From positions 310,001-374,000 of the forward strand of contig NZ_WQMS01000001.1 of the NCBI RefSeq assembly GCF_009753715.1: a stretch of 64,000 nt of DNA, read 5' to 3'. A program made the translations under genes and the position numbers. Positions within the stretch are counted from its first letter, which is position 1. Each line of letters begins with the position of its first letter. The notes under the pieces are model-generated. The model saw only the letters and a list, made by a program, of their open reading frames with translations, did no database searches and was not told the DNA's origin. Origin of the DNA: Sphingomonas horti. Lineage in GTDB: Bacteria > Pseudomonadota > Alphaproteobacteria > Sphingomonadales > Sphingomonadaceae. This document shows, piece after piece, positions 12,182-21,103 of the stretch.

Positions 12182-13022
12182 CCGGCCGACGTTCGCGCTC
12201 ACCGGTCCGTCACGGGCGCTCGATTATCGCCAGAACGCGGCGCGCCGCGACCTTGCCGACATCGCGCTGGCCGGCCAGTGGTTCGCGCCGCACTACGCGG
12301 TTCCACAGGAGAGACGCTGCCGAGCGGGCGGCGCGGACATGCTGTCCGCCGACAGCAAGGGCACGCGGATCAGCCAGCTGCTGCCGGGCGAGGGCTTTGC
12401 CGTGCTGGAATGGAGCGGCGACTGGGCCTGGGGCTATAGCGCGCATGACCGCTATGTCGGCTATGTCCGCGCCGCGGCGCTGGCCGAAACCGCAGAGGCG
12501 ACGCACATCGTCGAAAGCCGGACCGCGCTGATGTTCGCTGAACCGTCCAGCCGCTCGGCGGTCGCCGCGGTGCTGCCGATGGGCAGCCGGCTGGCGGGCC
12601 GCGTCGACGGCGATTTCCTTGAAACCGGCGATGGCTTCGTCGCGGTCCAGCAGCTGCGGCCGGTCGCGGAGGCGATCGCCGATCCCGTCGCCGCGGCCGA
12701 GCGGCTGGTCGACACACCCTATCTGTGGGGCGGGCGCGGCATTGGCGGGATCGACTGTTCGGGCCTGGTCCAGGTCGTGTTCGGCCTGGCCGGGATCGCG
12801 CTGCCGCGCGACAGCGACCAGCAGAGGACGGCCGGCCGCGCCGCCGACGGCGAGATCCGGCGCGGCGACCTGCTGTTCTGGGACGATCATGTCATTATCG
12901 CGAGCGGCGGCGATCGCGCGGTCCACGCCAACGGCCACTGGATGCGCACCATCGAGGAGCCGCTGGACGTCATCATCGCGCGGCTGGGCGAGCCGGTCGC
13001 CAGGCGGAGAGTGCTGCCATGA
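12084..13022 (+). CDS. NlpC/P60 family cell-wall endopeptidase with SH3-like domains
   Basis: About 312 residues. The conserved protein begins around FALTGPSRALDYRQNAARRD, but no ATG/GTG/TTG lies right there. TTG 12084, nine bases after AGAAGGGG, is the best-supported start and overlaps the MarR gene by 98 bases; ATG 12030 is the alternative. Two SH3-like segments (LLPGEGFAVLEWSGDWAWGY and later) precede the catalytic domain, with nucleophile Cys225 in GGIDCSGLVQVVFG and the histidine in WDDHVIIASGG. Such enzymes cleave gamma-D-Glu-diaminopimelate bonds in murein peptides. Its stop overlaps the argC start (ATGA), indicating translational coupling. Confidence 0.85.
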   Translation: MNISKRSSAAAATAKAARSATTAAKPANRCTPDRPTFALTGPSRALDYRQNAARRDLADIALAGQWFAPHYAVPQERRCRAGGADMLSADSKGTRISQLLPGEGFAVLEWSGDWAWGYSAHDRYVGYVRAAALAETAEATHIVESRTALMFAEPSSRSAVAAVLPMGSRLAGRVDGDFLETGDGFVAVQQLRPVAEAIADPVAAAERLVDTPYLWGGRGIGGIDCSGLVQVVFGLAGIALPRDSDQQRTAGRAADGEIRRGDLLFWDDHVIIASGGDRAVHANGHWMRTIEEPLDVIIARLGEPVARRRVLP

Positions 13023-13957
13023 CGGCAAGCGTATTCATTGATGGCGGCGCCGGCACGACCGGGCTGGAGATCGCGGAGCGGCTCGCCGGCCGGAACGACC
13101 TGCGGCTGATCCGGCTGGACGAGGCGCGGCGCAAGGACCCGGCGGCGCGGCGAGAGGCGCTGAACGACGCCGACGCGGTGATTCTCTGCCTGCCGGACGC
13201 CGCCGCGCGCGAGGCGGTGGCGCTGATCGACAACCCGCGCACCCGTGTCATCGACGCGTCGACCGCGCACCGGGTCGCGGACGGCTGGACCTATGGCTTC
13301 CCCGAGCTCGAGCCCGACGCAGCTGAGCGGGTCGCGGCGGCGACGCGCGTTTCCAACCCGGGCTGCTACCCGACCGGTTTCCTGGCGCTCGTCCGGCCGC
13401 TGGTGCGCGCCGGGCTGCTCGATCCCGCGACGCCGCTGACTGTCAATGCCACGTCCGGCTATTCGGGCGGCGGCAAGGCGATGATCGCCGCGTTCGAGGA
13501 CGCGCAGGCGCCGGACGCGACCGACACCGCCTTCCGGCTTTACGCGCTCGGCCTGGGGCACAAGCATGTGTCGGAAATGCAGCGCCATGCCGGGCTCGAC
13601 CGGCCTCCGCTGTTCGCGCCGGCGGTCGCACGGACCTATCGCGGCATGATCGTCGAGGTGCCGCTGCCCGACGCGCCGCCGCTGGCGGAAATCCGAACCG
13701 CGCTTGCGAACGCCTATGCCGGGCGTCCGCTGGTTCGCGTCGCGAGCGCGGAGGAAGCGGACGCGATGGGGCTGGTCACGATCGAACGGCTGGCCGGCAC
13801 CGACGCGCTGGAGCTGTTCGCGTTCGGCAACCACGGCGCCGGCCAGGCGCGGCTGGTCGCGGTGCTGGACAATCTTGGCAAGGGCGCCGCGGGCGCGGCG
13901 GTGCAGAACCTCAACCTGATGCTCGGCCTGGACGAGCTGAGCGGGTTGAAGCTGTGA
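13019..13957 (+). CDS. argC: N-acetyl-gamma-glutamyl-phosphate reductase (type 2)
   Basis: 312 residues. NADPH-dependent reduction of N-acetylglutamyl phosphate to the semialdehyde, third step of arginine synthesis. The N-terminal FIDGGAGTTGLEIAERLAG binds NADP and Cys116 in VSNPGCYPTG is the catalytic thiol; the SGYSGGGKAMIAAFE and HKHVSEMQRHAGL segments identify the shorter type-2 ArgC. The start codon overlaps the NlpC/P60 stop by four bases. The other arginine genes are not in the window. A GC-rich hairpin follows the stop. Confidence 0.93.
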   Translation: MTASVFIDGGAGTTGLEIAERLAGRNDLRLIRLDEARRKDPAARREALNDADAVILCLPDAAAREAVALIDNPRTRVIDASTAHRVADGWTYGFPELEPDAAERVAAATRVSNPGCYPTGFLALVRPLVRAGLLDPATPLTVNATSGYSGGGKAMIAAFEDAQAPDATDTAFRLYALGLGHKHVSEMQRHAGLDRPPLFAPAVARTYRGMIVEVPLPDAPPLAEIRTALANAYAGRPLVRVASAEEADAMGLVTIERLAGTDALELFAFGNHGAGQARLVAVLDNLGKGAAGAAVQNLNLMLGLDELSGLKL

Positions 13958-13962
13958 GGTAA

Positions 13963-13987
13963 CTCCCCTCCCCGCAAGGGAGGGGAG
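13963..13987. terminator. Bidirectional terminator-like hairpin after argC
   Basis: A perfect 10-bp stem: CTCCCCTCCC, loop CGCAA, then GGGAGGGGAG. It lies between the convergent argC and EF-hand genes, six bases after the argC stop. It has no T-run, but its position and stability suit a shared terminator. Confidence 0.6.
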
Positions 13988-13998
13988 GTGGCCAGCGA

Positions 13999-14505
13999 TC
14001 AGCCCTTCAGGAAGCCGGCGAGCTCGTCCTTGTTGACGGTGCCGCTCTTGTCCTTGTCGGCCAGCGCGAATGCGGCGGTGGTCCAGGCTTCCGGATCCTT
14101 GACCGCAGCCTTTTGCGCCGGGTTCTGTTCGCGCAGCGCCGTCATCCAGGCGCCGAACTCCGCCTTGGACAGGCTGCCGTCCTTGTCCGCATCATATTTC
14201 GACCAGTCGGCCGAGACGACGGCGGCGACCGCATCGGCCGAATTGGCCGGCTGCTCGGCGGCGGCTGCAGCCGGCGCCGCCGTTGCCGCCGGTGCGGCGC
14301 TCTGCGCGCTCGCGTCCGGCGTCGCGGTGGCCGCGGGGGTGGCAGCCGCAGTCGGCTGCTGCGCCGTGGTCGACGGCGTCGCTGCCGCCGCAGGCTGGGC
14401 CGCGGCTGCGGGCTGGGCGGCATTGGTGGAAGCAGGCGCGGCGGTCTGCGCGAGCGCCGGAGCAGCGATCGCGATCGCGCTACCCAGCATCAATGTCTTA
14501 AGCAT
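13999..14505 (-). CDS. Exported EF-hand calcium-binding protein
   Basis: 168 residues from the ATG at 14505, preceded by an AGGAG. A signal peptide (MLKTLMLGSAIAIAAPALAQ) leads into about 75 residues of low-complexity Ala/Pro/Thr. Two EF-hand loops follow: DADKDGSLSKAEF and DKDKSGTVNKDEL, each with the D-x-D-x-S/G-x-hydrophobic-x-x-x-E pattern. It probably binds two calcium ions in the periplasm or at the surface. The disordered linker suggests a spacer; the target is unknown. It is divergent from purB. Confidence 0.9.
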   Translation of the reverse strand: MLKTLMLGSAIAIAAPALAQTAAPASTNAAQPAAAAQPAAAATPSTTAQQPTAAATPAATATPDASAQSAAPAATAAPAAAAAEQPANSADAVAAVVSADWSKYDADKDGSLSKAEFGAWMTALREQNPAQKAAVKDPEAWTTAAFALADKDKSGTVNKDELAGFLKG

Positions 14506-14688
14506 CGGAACTCCTTCGTGTTTCCCGGTCTGTTCATTTGACGTTAAGTTGTTGAAATCGCTTCCCCTGTTGAAGCGGAACGTCAACCTACATATGGTTC
14601 CTCTCGTTCCGCATGGCGATCGTTTGCGGGGGTCTCCTGTCCCTGCTATCGCCCGGCTCGTCGTAAACCCCACCCTACGAGCAGCTGC

Positions 14689-16005
14689 ATGATTTCCCGC
14701 TATTCGCGCCCCGAGATGGTCGCCATCTGGGCACCCGAGAGCCGTTTCCGGATCTGGTTCGAGATCGAGGCGCACGCACTCGACGCGATGGCGGAGCTGG
14801 GGACCGTACCCATGGAAGCGGCGGCGAAGGTGTGGGAGGCGCACCGCAACAGCCCGGACTTCGACATCGCCCGCATCGATGCGATCGAGGCGGAGACCAG
14901 GCATGACGTGATCGCCTTCCTGACTCATGTTTCCGAGCGGACCGGGCCGGAAGCGCGCTTCCTGCACCAGGGCATGACCAGCTCCGACGTGCTCGACACC
15001 TGCCTGGCGGTGCAGCTGTCCAGGGCCGCCGAAATCCTGCTCGCCGATATCGACGCGCTGCTGGCGGTGCTGAAGCGCCGCGCCTTCGAGCACAAGCTCA
15101 CCCCGACGATCGGCCGCAGCCACGGCATCCATGCAGAGCCGGTGACGTTCGGGCTTAAGCTGGCAGAGGCCTATGCCGAGTTCACGCGCAACCGCGCGCG
15201 CCTGGTCGCCGCCCGCGCCGACGTCGCCACCTGCGCGATCTCCGGCGCGGTCGGCACCTTCGCCAATATCGATCCGCGCGTCGAAGCCTATGTGGCGGAC
15301 AAGATGGGGCTGACGCCGGAGCCGGTCTCCACCCAGGTCATCCCGCGCGACCGCCACGCGATGTTCTTCGCGACTTTGGGCGTCATCGCTTCCTCGATCG
15401 AACGGCTGGCGACCGAAATCCGCCATCTGCAGCGCACCGAAGTGCTGGAGGCGGAGGAATATTTCTCGCCCGGGCAGAAAGGCTCGTCGGCGATGCCGCA
15501 CAAGCGCAATCCGGTGCTGACCGAGAACCTGACCGGCCTCGCACGGATGGTCCGCGGCTATGTGACGCCGGCGCTGGAGAATGTCGCGCTGTGGCACGAG
15601 CGCGACATCAGCCATTCGTCGGTCGAGCGCTATATCGGCCCCGACGCCACGGTGACGCTGGACTTCGCCCTCGCCCGCCTGACCGGCGTGGTCGACAAAC
15701 TGCTCGTCTATCCCGAGCGGATGATGAAGAACATGAACCGGATGGGCGGCCTGATCCACTCCCAGCGCGTGCTGCTGGCGCTGACCCAGGCCGGCGCAAG
15801 CCGCGAGGATGCCTACAAGCTGGTCCAGCGCAATGCGATGAAGGTCTGGGAATCGGACGGCGCCCTGTCGCTGGAAGAGCTGCTCAAGGCCGATCCCGAC
15901 GTGATGCGCTATCTGTCAGCGGCCGAAATCGCCGACAAATTCGATCTCGGCTACCACCTGAAGCACGTCGACACGATCTTCGAGCGGGTGTTCGGCAGCG
16001 CCTGA
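14689..16005 (+). CDS. purB: Adenylosuccinate lyase
   Basis: 438 residues. Fumarase-superfamily enzyme that splits SAICAR in purine synthesis and adenylosuccinate in AMP synthesis. The start MISRYSRPEMVAIW, the TSSDVLDTCLAVQL helix, the catalytic His region GRSHGIHAEPVTFG and the mobile signature loop GSSAMPHKRNP (around residue 266) are all present. Length and motifs are complete. It stands alone on this strand, separated by about 180 bases from the divergent EF-hand gene. Confidence 0.96.
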   Translation: MISRYSRPEMVAIWAPESRFRIWFEIEAHALDAMAELGTVPMEAAAKVWEAHRNSPDFDIARIDAIEAETRHDVIAFLTHVSERTGPEARFLHQGMTSSDVLDTCLAVQLSRAAEILLADIDALLAVLKRRAFEHKLTPTIGRSHGIHAEPVTFGLKLAEAYAEFTRNRARLVAARADVATCAISGAVGTFANIDPRVEAYVADKMGLTPEPVSTQVIPRDRHAMFFATLGVIASSIERLATEIRHLQRTEVLEAEEYFSPGQKGSSAMPHKRNPVLTENLTGLARMVRGYVTPALENVALWHERDISHSSVERYIGPDATVTLDFALARLTGVVDKLLVYPERMMKNMNRMGGLIHSQRVLLALTQAGASREDAYKLVQRNAMKVWESDGALSLEELLKADPDVMRYLSAAEIADKFDLGYHLKHVDTIFERVFGSA

Positions 16006-16016
16006 GGCACAGCGCC

Positions 16017-16451
16017 TCAGGCGAGCGCGGCCCAGCCCTGGCGGGCCTCGATGATCAGGCGCTTGAGGCGATCCGCCTGCCGCCGCCACGCCGCGTCGCA
16101 GTCCGCGCTCCAGGCGGGTCCGGCGGCCTCGCCTAGCACGTCGACGGCCATGTCGACGAAGGCGTCGAACTCGACCACAGGCAGGTCGCCATAGGCGCGG
16201 TGCATCGACACCATCTCGGACACGAACGGCCACACCCAGGCCTCGCCCGCGGCGAGCCCGAACATGATCTGCAGCGTCTCGTCGGTCATCCGCGGCGCGG
16301 CGGCCTCGGGCACCAGGAAGCTCGCCCGGCGCTCCGGGAAGGCGGCGAAGAAGCGCGCGAACAGCGGCACATGCAACGGCGTGCCCACCTCGGCAGCGGC
16401 GAGCAGGCTCGCCTCCATCAGCTCCGTGTCAGGCGACGCCACGCTCCCCAC
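16017..16451 (-). CDS. Small globin-like protein
   Basis: 144 residues, all helical. The arrangement recalls single-domain globins: ELMEASLLAAAEVGTPLHVPLFARFF as A-B helices with a proline after PLFARFFAAFP, then a helix ending SEMVSMHRAYGDLPVVEFDA with His84 in the place of the proximal haem ligand, followed by G and H helices (FVDMAVDVLGEAA, WSADCDAAWRRQADRLKRLI). The segment around His84 resembles the H-xx-xGV-P-xx-Y of flavohaemoglobins. Haem binding is inferred from pattern only. It is convergent with purB, 11 bases apart. Confidence 0.6.
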   Translation of the reverse strand: MGSVASPDTELMEASLLAAAEVGTPLHVPLFARFFAAFPERRASFLVPEAAAPRMTDETLQIMFGLAAGEAWVWPFVSEMVSMHRAYGDLPVVEFDAFVDMAVDVLGEAAGPAWSADCDAAWRRQADRLKRLIIEARQGWAALA

Positions 16452-16650
16452 CGGCGCAGCATGGCCTTGCTGACACCGGAGTCAACCCGCCGGCGACGGC
16501 GGCCCGCTCCAGATAGGCCACGTGGACGCTTCGTTACAATCGAGAAGACGCCAGCAGAAAAAACACCGCCCCCGGCGTCCAGACGTGAAAGAAATCCTGC
16601 TCGCTTGAATATCGCGACGGCCCAAGGCAGAATTTCTCCGGGGAGGAATC

Positions 16651-17322
16651 ATGCAATCACGGTCGATCACTTTGCCGGGCACCGTCTTTAGCTTCGCGAT
16701 TCTGTCGACTCTTTTCGTCCTCTGGACGACCGTGCTGCCGATGGTCGACGGCCGCGGCTGGCCCAGGCATATCGAACACTTGCCGATCCTGCTGACGCAC
16801 ATTGCCGGCGGGGTGCTGATGATCACTCTCGGCGCCTGTGCCCTTTTCCTCGGCTGGAATCGACGCGCGCTTGGATGGCATCGATGGGTCGGCCGCGCCT
16901 ATCTGCTGAGCGGCTCGATCGCAGCGCTGCTGGTGATCGTGATGGCGGCAACCGTGCCGCACGAGCCCCAGAGCCTCTACGTCGCGACGGGAACGCTCGC
17001 GCTCGTCTGGCTCGCGGTGGCCGCGATGGGCTGGCGCGCCGCCCGCAACCGGCGCTTCGCATCGCACCGGGAATGGATGATCCGCAGCTATGTGCTAAGC
17101 TGGACGTTCGTGGGCTGCCGCCTGGCGACGACCGTCGACTTTTATCCCTGGCTCGGGATCGAAGGCGTGACCGCGGCAATCTGGGTGAACTGGATCGTAC
17201 CGCTGGTCGCCTGCGAAATCGCGCTTCGCTGGAAAGAGGGCGCACCCGTGGCACGCCCCGATCGCGCTCTATCTCCGGACGGCCTGCAGGCGCGGCGCCT
17301 CAGTCGCTCCACATGCCTTTGA
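16651..17322 (+). CDS. DUF2306 integral membrane protein
   Basis: 223 residues with about six hydrophobic segments: TVFSFAILSTLFVLWTTVLP, ILLTHIAGGVLMITLGACAL, LLSGSIAALLVIVMAA, LVWLAVAAMGW, SYVLSWTFVGC and AAIWVNWIVPLVACEIAL. HIAGGVLMITLGACALFLGW, GWHRWVGRAYLL and the later SHREWMIRSYVL are characteristic of DUF2306 membrane proteins. GGGGAGGAATC precedes the ATG. Function is unknown. Its 3' end overlaps the convergent dnaJ by 23 bases, so the last residues (RRLSRSTCL) are probably a read-through tail. Confidence 0.85.
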   Translation: MQSRSITLPGTVFSFAILSTLFVLWTTVLPMVDGRGWPRHIEHLPILLTHIAGGVLMITLGACALFLGWNRRALGWHRWVGRAYLLSGSIAALLVIVMAATVPHEPQSLYVATGTLALVWLAVAAMGWRAARNRRFASHREWMIRSYVLSWTFVGCRLATTVDFYPWLGIEGVTAAIWVNWIVPLVACEIALRWKEGAPVARPDRALSPDGLQARRLSRSTCL

Positions 17323-18412
17323 GCTTCTCGAAAAAGCCGCGGCTCTGGGGGCATTCCTCGCCGGTTTCGGTGGCGCGGAACTCTTCAAGCAGCGCCTTCT
17401 GCTTCGAACTCAGCTTGGTCGGCGTCTCGACCTCGATCTGGATGACCAGGTCGCCCGTGCCGCGGCCGTTCAGCACCGGCATGCCGGCGCCGCGTTGGCG
17501 CAGCTGCTTGCCGGACTGGATGCCGGCCGGGATGCGGATTTCATGGCGCTGCTTGTCGAGGCCGGGGACTTCGATCGAGCCGCCGAGCGCTGCCGTCGTG
17601 AAGCTGATCGGCGCGCGGCAGTAGAGCGTCGTGCCTTCGCGCTCGAAGATCGGGTGCCGCGCCACGTGCAGGAAAATGTAGAGGTCGCCGCATGGCGCGC
17701 CGCGCGGCCCGCACTCGCCCTCGCCGCTGAGGCGGATGCGCGTGCCTTCGTCGACTCCGGCCGGGATCGTGACCGACAGCGTCTTCTGCTTGTCGACCCG
17801 GCCTTCGCCGAAGCAGACGCCGCACGGATCGGCGATCACTTCGCCCATGCCGTGGCAGGTCGGGCAGGTTCGTTCGACCATGAAGAAGCCCTGCTGCGCG
17901 CGCACCTTCCCCATGCCGCCGCAGGTGTTGCAGGCGCGCACGCCGGCGCCGGACTTGGCGCCGGTGCCGGCACAGGCGCCGCAGGGCGCGGAAACGTCGA
18001 TCGTGACTTCGGTCGACTTGCCGTGGAACGCGTTCTCGAGGCTGATTTCGAGATCGTAGCGCAGGTCGGCGCCGCGCTGCGGGCCGCGCGGGCCCTGGCG
18101 CCCGGCCATGCCGAAAATACTCTCGAAGATGTCGGCAAAACCTTCGAAGTCGGCGCCGGCCTGGTGAAAGCCGCCGCCCCCGTTCTGGAACGCGGCCTTG
18201 CCGAAGCGGTCATAGGCGGCGCGCTTCTGCGGGTCCTTCAGGCATTCATAGGCTTCGCTGATCGCCTTGAACTTGGCCTCGTTTTCCTTGCAACCCCCAT
18301 TCTTGTCGGGATGGTGCTGCATCGCGAGCTTGCGGTACGCGGACTTGATCGTCGCCCCGTCGGCGCTGCGATCGACCCCCAGCAGCTCGTAATAATCGAC
18401 TTCGGTGCTCAT
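17300..18412 (-). CDS. dnaJ: Chaperone protein DnaJ
   Basis: 370 residues. Hsp40 co-chaperone that stimulates DnaK ATPase and delivers unfolded substrates. The J-domain (about 1-70) has the HPD motif in MQHHPDKNGG. A Gly/Phe linker follows, then four zinc-finger repeats CGACAGTG, CNTCGGMG, CPTCHGMG and CGVCFGEG (about 130-200), then the C-terminal substrate-binding domains. It lies downstream of dnaK on the same strand, separated by 143 bases that hold a palindromic repeat, so it is probably co-transcribed under the dnaK heat-shock promoter. Confidence 0.96.
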   Translation of the reverse strand: MSTEVDYYELLGVDRSADGATIKSAYRKLAMQHHPDKNGGCKENEAKFKAISEAYECLKDPQKRAAYDRFGKAAFQNGGGGFHQAGADFEGFADIFESIFGMAGRQGPRGPQRGADLRYDLEISLENAFHGKSTEVTIDVSAPCGACAGTGAKSGAGVRACNTCGGMGKVRAQQGFFMVERTCPTCHGMGEVIADPCGVCFGEGRVDKQKTLSVTIPAGVDEGTRIRLSGEGECGPRGAPCGDLYIFLHVARHPIFEREGTTLYCRAPISFTTAALGGSIEVPGLDKQRHEIRIPAGIQSGKQLRQRGAGMPVLNGRGTGDLVIQIEVETPTKLSSKQKALLEEFRATETGEECPQSRGFFEKLKGMWSD

Positions 18413-18450
18413 GCTGACCCCGGAGCAGAGTGCCTGTCGCCAGATTTCCA

Positions 18451-18542
18451 GCCGTCACTCCGGCGAAAGCCGGGGCCCACCTTTTTATCCGCCTCAAGAC
18501 AAAGAAGAAAAGGTGGGTCCCCGCTTTCGCGGGGATGACGGC
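18451..18542. repeat. Inverted-repeat element between dnaK and dnaJ
   Basis: The arms are 18451-18485 and 18508-18542, each containing a smaller palindrome (CCGGCGAAAGCCGG and CCCCGCTTTCGCGGGG). Outer edges read GCCGTCAC on the left and GATGACGGC on the right. Related copies occur at 31771 and 61678. It could fold into a long RNA hairpin and set the dnaK:dnaJ ratio. Confidence 0.75.
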
Positions 18543-18555
18543 TGACGGTCATGGC

Positions 18556-20478
18556 TTAGCCCTTGTTCTCGTCCACTTCCGAAAATTCGGCGTCGACGAC
18601 GTCGTCGTCCGTCGCGGCGGCGCCCTCGGGGGCTTCCGCGCCAGGCGAAGCGGCCGCGGCCTGTTCCTTCTCGTAGATCGCCTGGCCAAGCTTCATCGCC
18701 GCCTGGGCAAGCGTCTGGGTCGCGCTGGTCATCCGGTCCGCGTCGCCGCTTTCCACCGCCGACTTGGCGTCCGCCAGCGCGGTCTCGATCTCCGACTTCA
18801 CCGACGCGTCGACCTTGTCGCCATGCTCGGCGAGCTGGCGCTCGGTGGTGTGGATCAGGCTTTCGGCGTTGTTCTTCGCCTCGGCCGCCGCCCTACGCTT
18901 CTTGTCCTCCTCGGCGAAGCGCTCGGCGTCCTTGACCATCTGGTCGATGTCGGAGTCCGAAAGCCCGCCCGAGGCTTGGATGCGGATCTGCTGTTCCTTG
19001 CCGGTGCCCTTGTCGCGCGCCGACACGTTGACGATGCCGTTCGCGTCGATGTCGAACGTGACCTCGATCTGCGGCACGCCGCGCGGCGCCGGCGGGATGC
19101 CGACCAGGTCGAACTGGCCGAGCAGCTTGTTGTCCGCCGCCATCTCGCGCTCGCCCTGGAACACGCGGATCGTCACCGCCTGCTGGTTGTCGTCGGCGGT
19201 CGAATAGGTCTGCGTCTTCTTGGTCGGGATCGTCGTGTTGCGGTCGATCATCCGGGTGAAAACGCCACCTAGGGTCTCGATGCCCAAGGACAGCGGAGTC
19301 ACGTCGAGCAGCAGCACGTCCTTGACGTCGCCCTGCAGCACGCCGGCCTGGATCGCCGCGCCCATCGCGACGACCTCGTCGGGGTTGACGCCGGTGTGCG
19401 GCTCCTTGCCGAAGAAGTTCTTCACGACTTCGCGGACCTTCGGCATGCGGGTCATGCCGCCGACCAGCACCACTTCGGCGATGTCGGACGCCTTCATGCC
19501 GGCGTCTGCCAGCGCCTTCTTGACCGGCTCGATCGAGCGCTGGATCAGCGGCTCGACCAGCTTTTCGAGGTCGGCGCGGGTGATCGTCTCGACCAGGTGG
19601 AGCGGCGTCGTCGCGCCGCCTTCCATCCGCGCGGTGATGAAAGGCAGGTTGATCTCGGTCGTCTGTGCCGACGACAGCTCGATCTTGGCCTTTTCGGCCG
19701 CTTCCTTCAGCCGCTGCAGCGCGAGGCGATCGCTCTTGAGGTCCATGCCCTCCTTCGCCTTGAACTTGTCCGCCAGATATTCGACCAGCCGGGCGTCGAA
19801 GTCCTCGCCGCCCAGGAAGGTGTCGCCGTTGGTCGACTTCACCTCGAACACGCCATCGCCGATCTCCAGGATCGAGATGTCGAAGGTGCCGCCGCCAAGG
19901 TCATAGACGGCGATCGTCTTGCCGTCCTGCTTCTCCAGGCCATAGGCGAGCGCTGCCGCGGTCGGCTCGTTGATGATGCGCAGCACCTCGAGGCCCGCGA
20001 TCTGGCCCGCATCCTTGGTCGCCTGACGCTGGGCGTCGTTGAAATAGGCCGGGACGGTGATCACCGCCTGGGTGACGGTCTCGCCCAGATAGGCCTCGGC
20101 CGTTTCCTTCATCTTCTGCAGCGTGAAGGCGCTGATCTGCGAAGGCGAGTAGTCCTGGCCGCCCGCCTGCACCCACGCGTCGCCGTTCGGTCCCTTGACG
20201 ATGTGATAGGGCACCAGCTCGGTGTCCTTCTTGGTGACCGGATCGTCGAAGCGGCGGCCGATCAGGCGCTTCACCGCGAAGATCGTGTTGTCAGGATTGG
20301 TCACCGCCTGGCGCTTGGCCGGCTGGCCGATCAGCCGCTCGCCGTCCTTGGTGAAGGCGACGACCGACGGCGTCGTGCGCGCGCCTTCGGCATTTTCGAT
20401 AACCTTGGGCTTCCCGCCCTCCATCACGGCCACGCAGCTGTTGGTGGTGCCGAGATCGATCCCGATGACTTTGGCCAT
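18556..20478 (-). CDS. dnaK: Chaperone protein DnaK (Hsp70)
   Basis: 640 residues. ATP-dependent Hsp70 chaperone. The ATPase domain begins [20 protein letters not shown] and contains [26 protein letters not shown] and [12 protein letters not shown]; the substrate domain contains [17 protein letters not shown]. The C-terminal lid ends in an acidic tail ([17 protein letters not shown]). All functional motifs are present and the length is normal. A CTTG-N17-CCTATAT promoter lies 77 bases upstream, and dnaJ lies downstream. Confidence 0.98.
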   Translation of the reverse strand: MAKVIGIDLGTTNSCVAVMEGGKPKVIENAEGARTTPSVVAFTKDGERLIGQPAKRQAVTNPDNTIFAVKRLIGRRFDDPVTKKDTELVPYHIVKGPNGDAWVQAGGQDYSPSQISAFTLQKMKETAEAYLGETVTQAVITVPAYFNDAQRQATKDAGQIAGLEVLRIINEPTAAALAYGLEKQDGKTIAVYDLGGGTFDISILEIGDGVFEVKSTNGDTFLGGEDFDARLVEYLADKFKAKEGMDLKSDRLALQRLKEAAEKAKIELSSAQTTEINLPFITARMEGGATTPLHLVETITRADLEKLVEPLIQRSIEPVKKALADAGMKASDIAEVVLVGGMTRMPKVREVVKNFFGKEPHTGVNPDEVVAMGAAIQAGVLQGDVKDVLLLDVTPLSLGIETLGGVFTRMIDRNTTIPTKKTQTYSTADDNQQAVTIRVFQGEREMAADNKLLGQFDLVGIPPAPRGVPQIEVTFDIDANGIVNVSARDKGTGKEQQIRIQASGGLSDSDIDQMVKDAERFAEEDKKRRAAAEAKNNAESLIHTTERQLAEHGDKVDASVKSEIETALADAKSAVESGDADRMTSATQTLAQAAMKLGQAIYEKEQAAAASPGAEAPEGAAATDDDVVDAEFSEVDENKG

Positions 20479-20554
20479 TGTTCCTCTATGTGCCCCTATG
20501 CTCGATATCGTTCAGGCCGCCGCCCAAACGGCAGCCGCCCGCGTAACGGTGGCG

Positions 20555-20582
20555 ATATAGGGCGGCTTGTCCTTGTCGCAAG
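20555..20582 (-). promoter_or_regulatory. Probable sigma-32 (RpoH) promoter of dnaK
   Basis: On the minus strand, CTTG (20582-20579), 17 bases, then CCTATAT (20561-20555). This fits the alphaproteobacterial heat-shock consensus CTTG-N17/18-CYTATxT. The -10 element lies 77 bases before the dnaK start. No CIRCE inverted repeat was seen, so RpoH control is the simplest model. Confidence 0.75.
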
Positions 20583-20632
20583 GAGAGCCAAATCGTAGAG
20601 AAACCGTCATTCCCAAACGGAGGCTGCCGCTG

Positions 20633-21085
20633 ATGACCCGCTTCGCCCTGCTCGGACTGACCGCATTGTCCGCCGTCGCGCTTGCCGGTTGCGGGCAGAA
20701 GCCGCAGCTGAACGTGACCGACGCGTATATCCGTTTCTCGCCGGTGCCGGACAATCCGTCGTCCGCCTATTTCACCGTGCACGGCGGCGAGCAGGACGTG
20801 AAGCTGATCGACGTTTCGACCGAAGTCGCGATCCGCACCGAAATGCACGAGAGCATGAAGGCCCACGACATGGCCTCGATGAAGCGGCTGACCAGTGTGC
20901 CGATCCCGGCGCGCAGCATCGTCAAGTTCGAGCCGGGCGGCCTCCACGTGATGCTGTGGAAGATCAATCCGGGCCTTGCGCCGCCCAAGACGGTGAAGCT
21001 GACCTTCGCCTTTTCCAACGGCGAGCGGATCGAGGCCGACGCGCCGCTGCTCGCGATGGGCGACGCGGCCCCGGGAGGCAAGTGA
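20633..21085 (+). CDS. PCu(A)C copper chaperone lipoprotein
   Basis: 150 residues. The lipoprotein signal MTRFALLGLTALSAVALAGC places the acylated cysteine at position 20. The mature domain has the PCu(A)C copper site: methionines and histidines in TEMHESMKAHDMASMKR and GGLHVMLWKI. These periplasmic proteins carry Cu(I), often to cytochrome oxidase CuA. GGAGG lies nine bases before the ATG. The next gene, a HELTH-motif protein, starts 18 bases downstream and is probably co-transcribed. It is divergent from dnaK, whose heat-shock promoter overlaps its leader. Confidence 0.88.
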   Translation: MTRFALLGLTALSAVALAGCGQKPQLNVTDAYIRFSPVPDNPSSAYFTVHGGEQDVKLIDVSTEVAIRTEMHESMKAHDMASMKRLTSVPIPARSIVKFEPGGLHVMLWKINPGLAPPKTVKLTFAFSNGERIEADAPLLAMGDAAPGGK

Positions 21086-21103
21086 CGGAGCTGCCGGGGC
21101 GGC

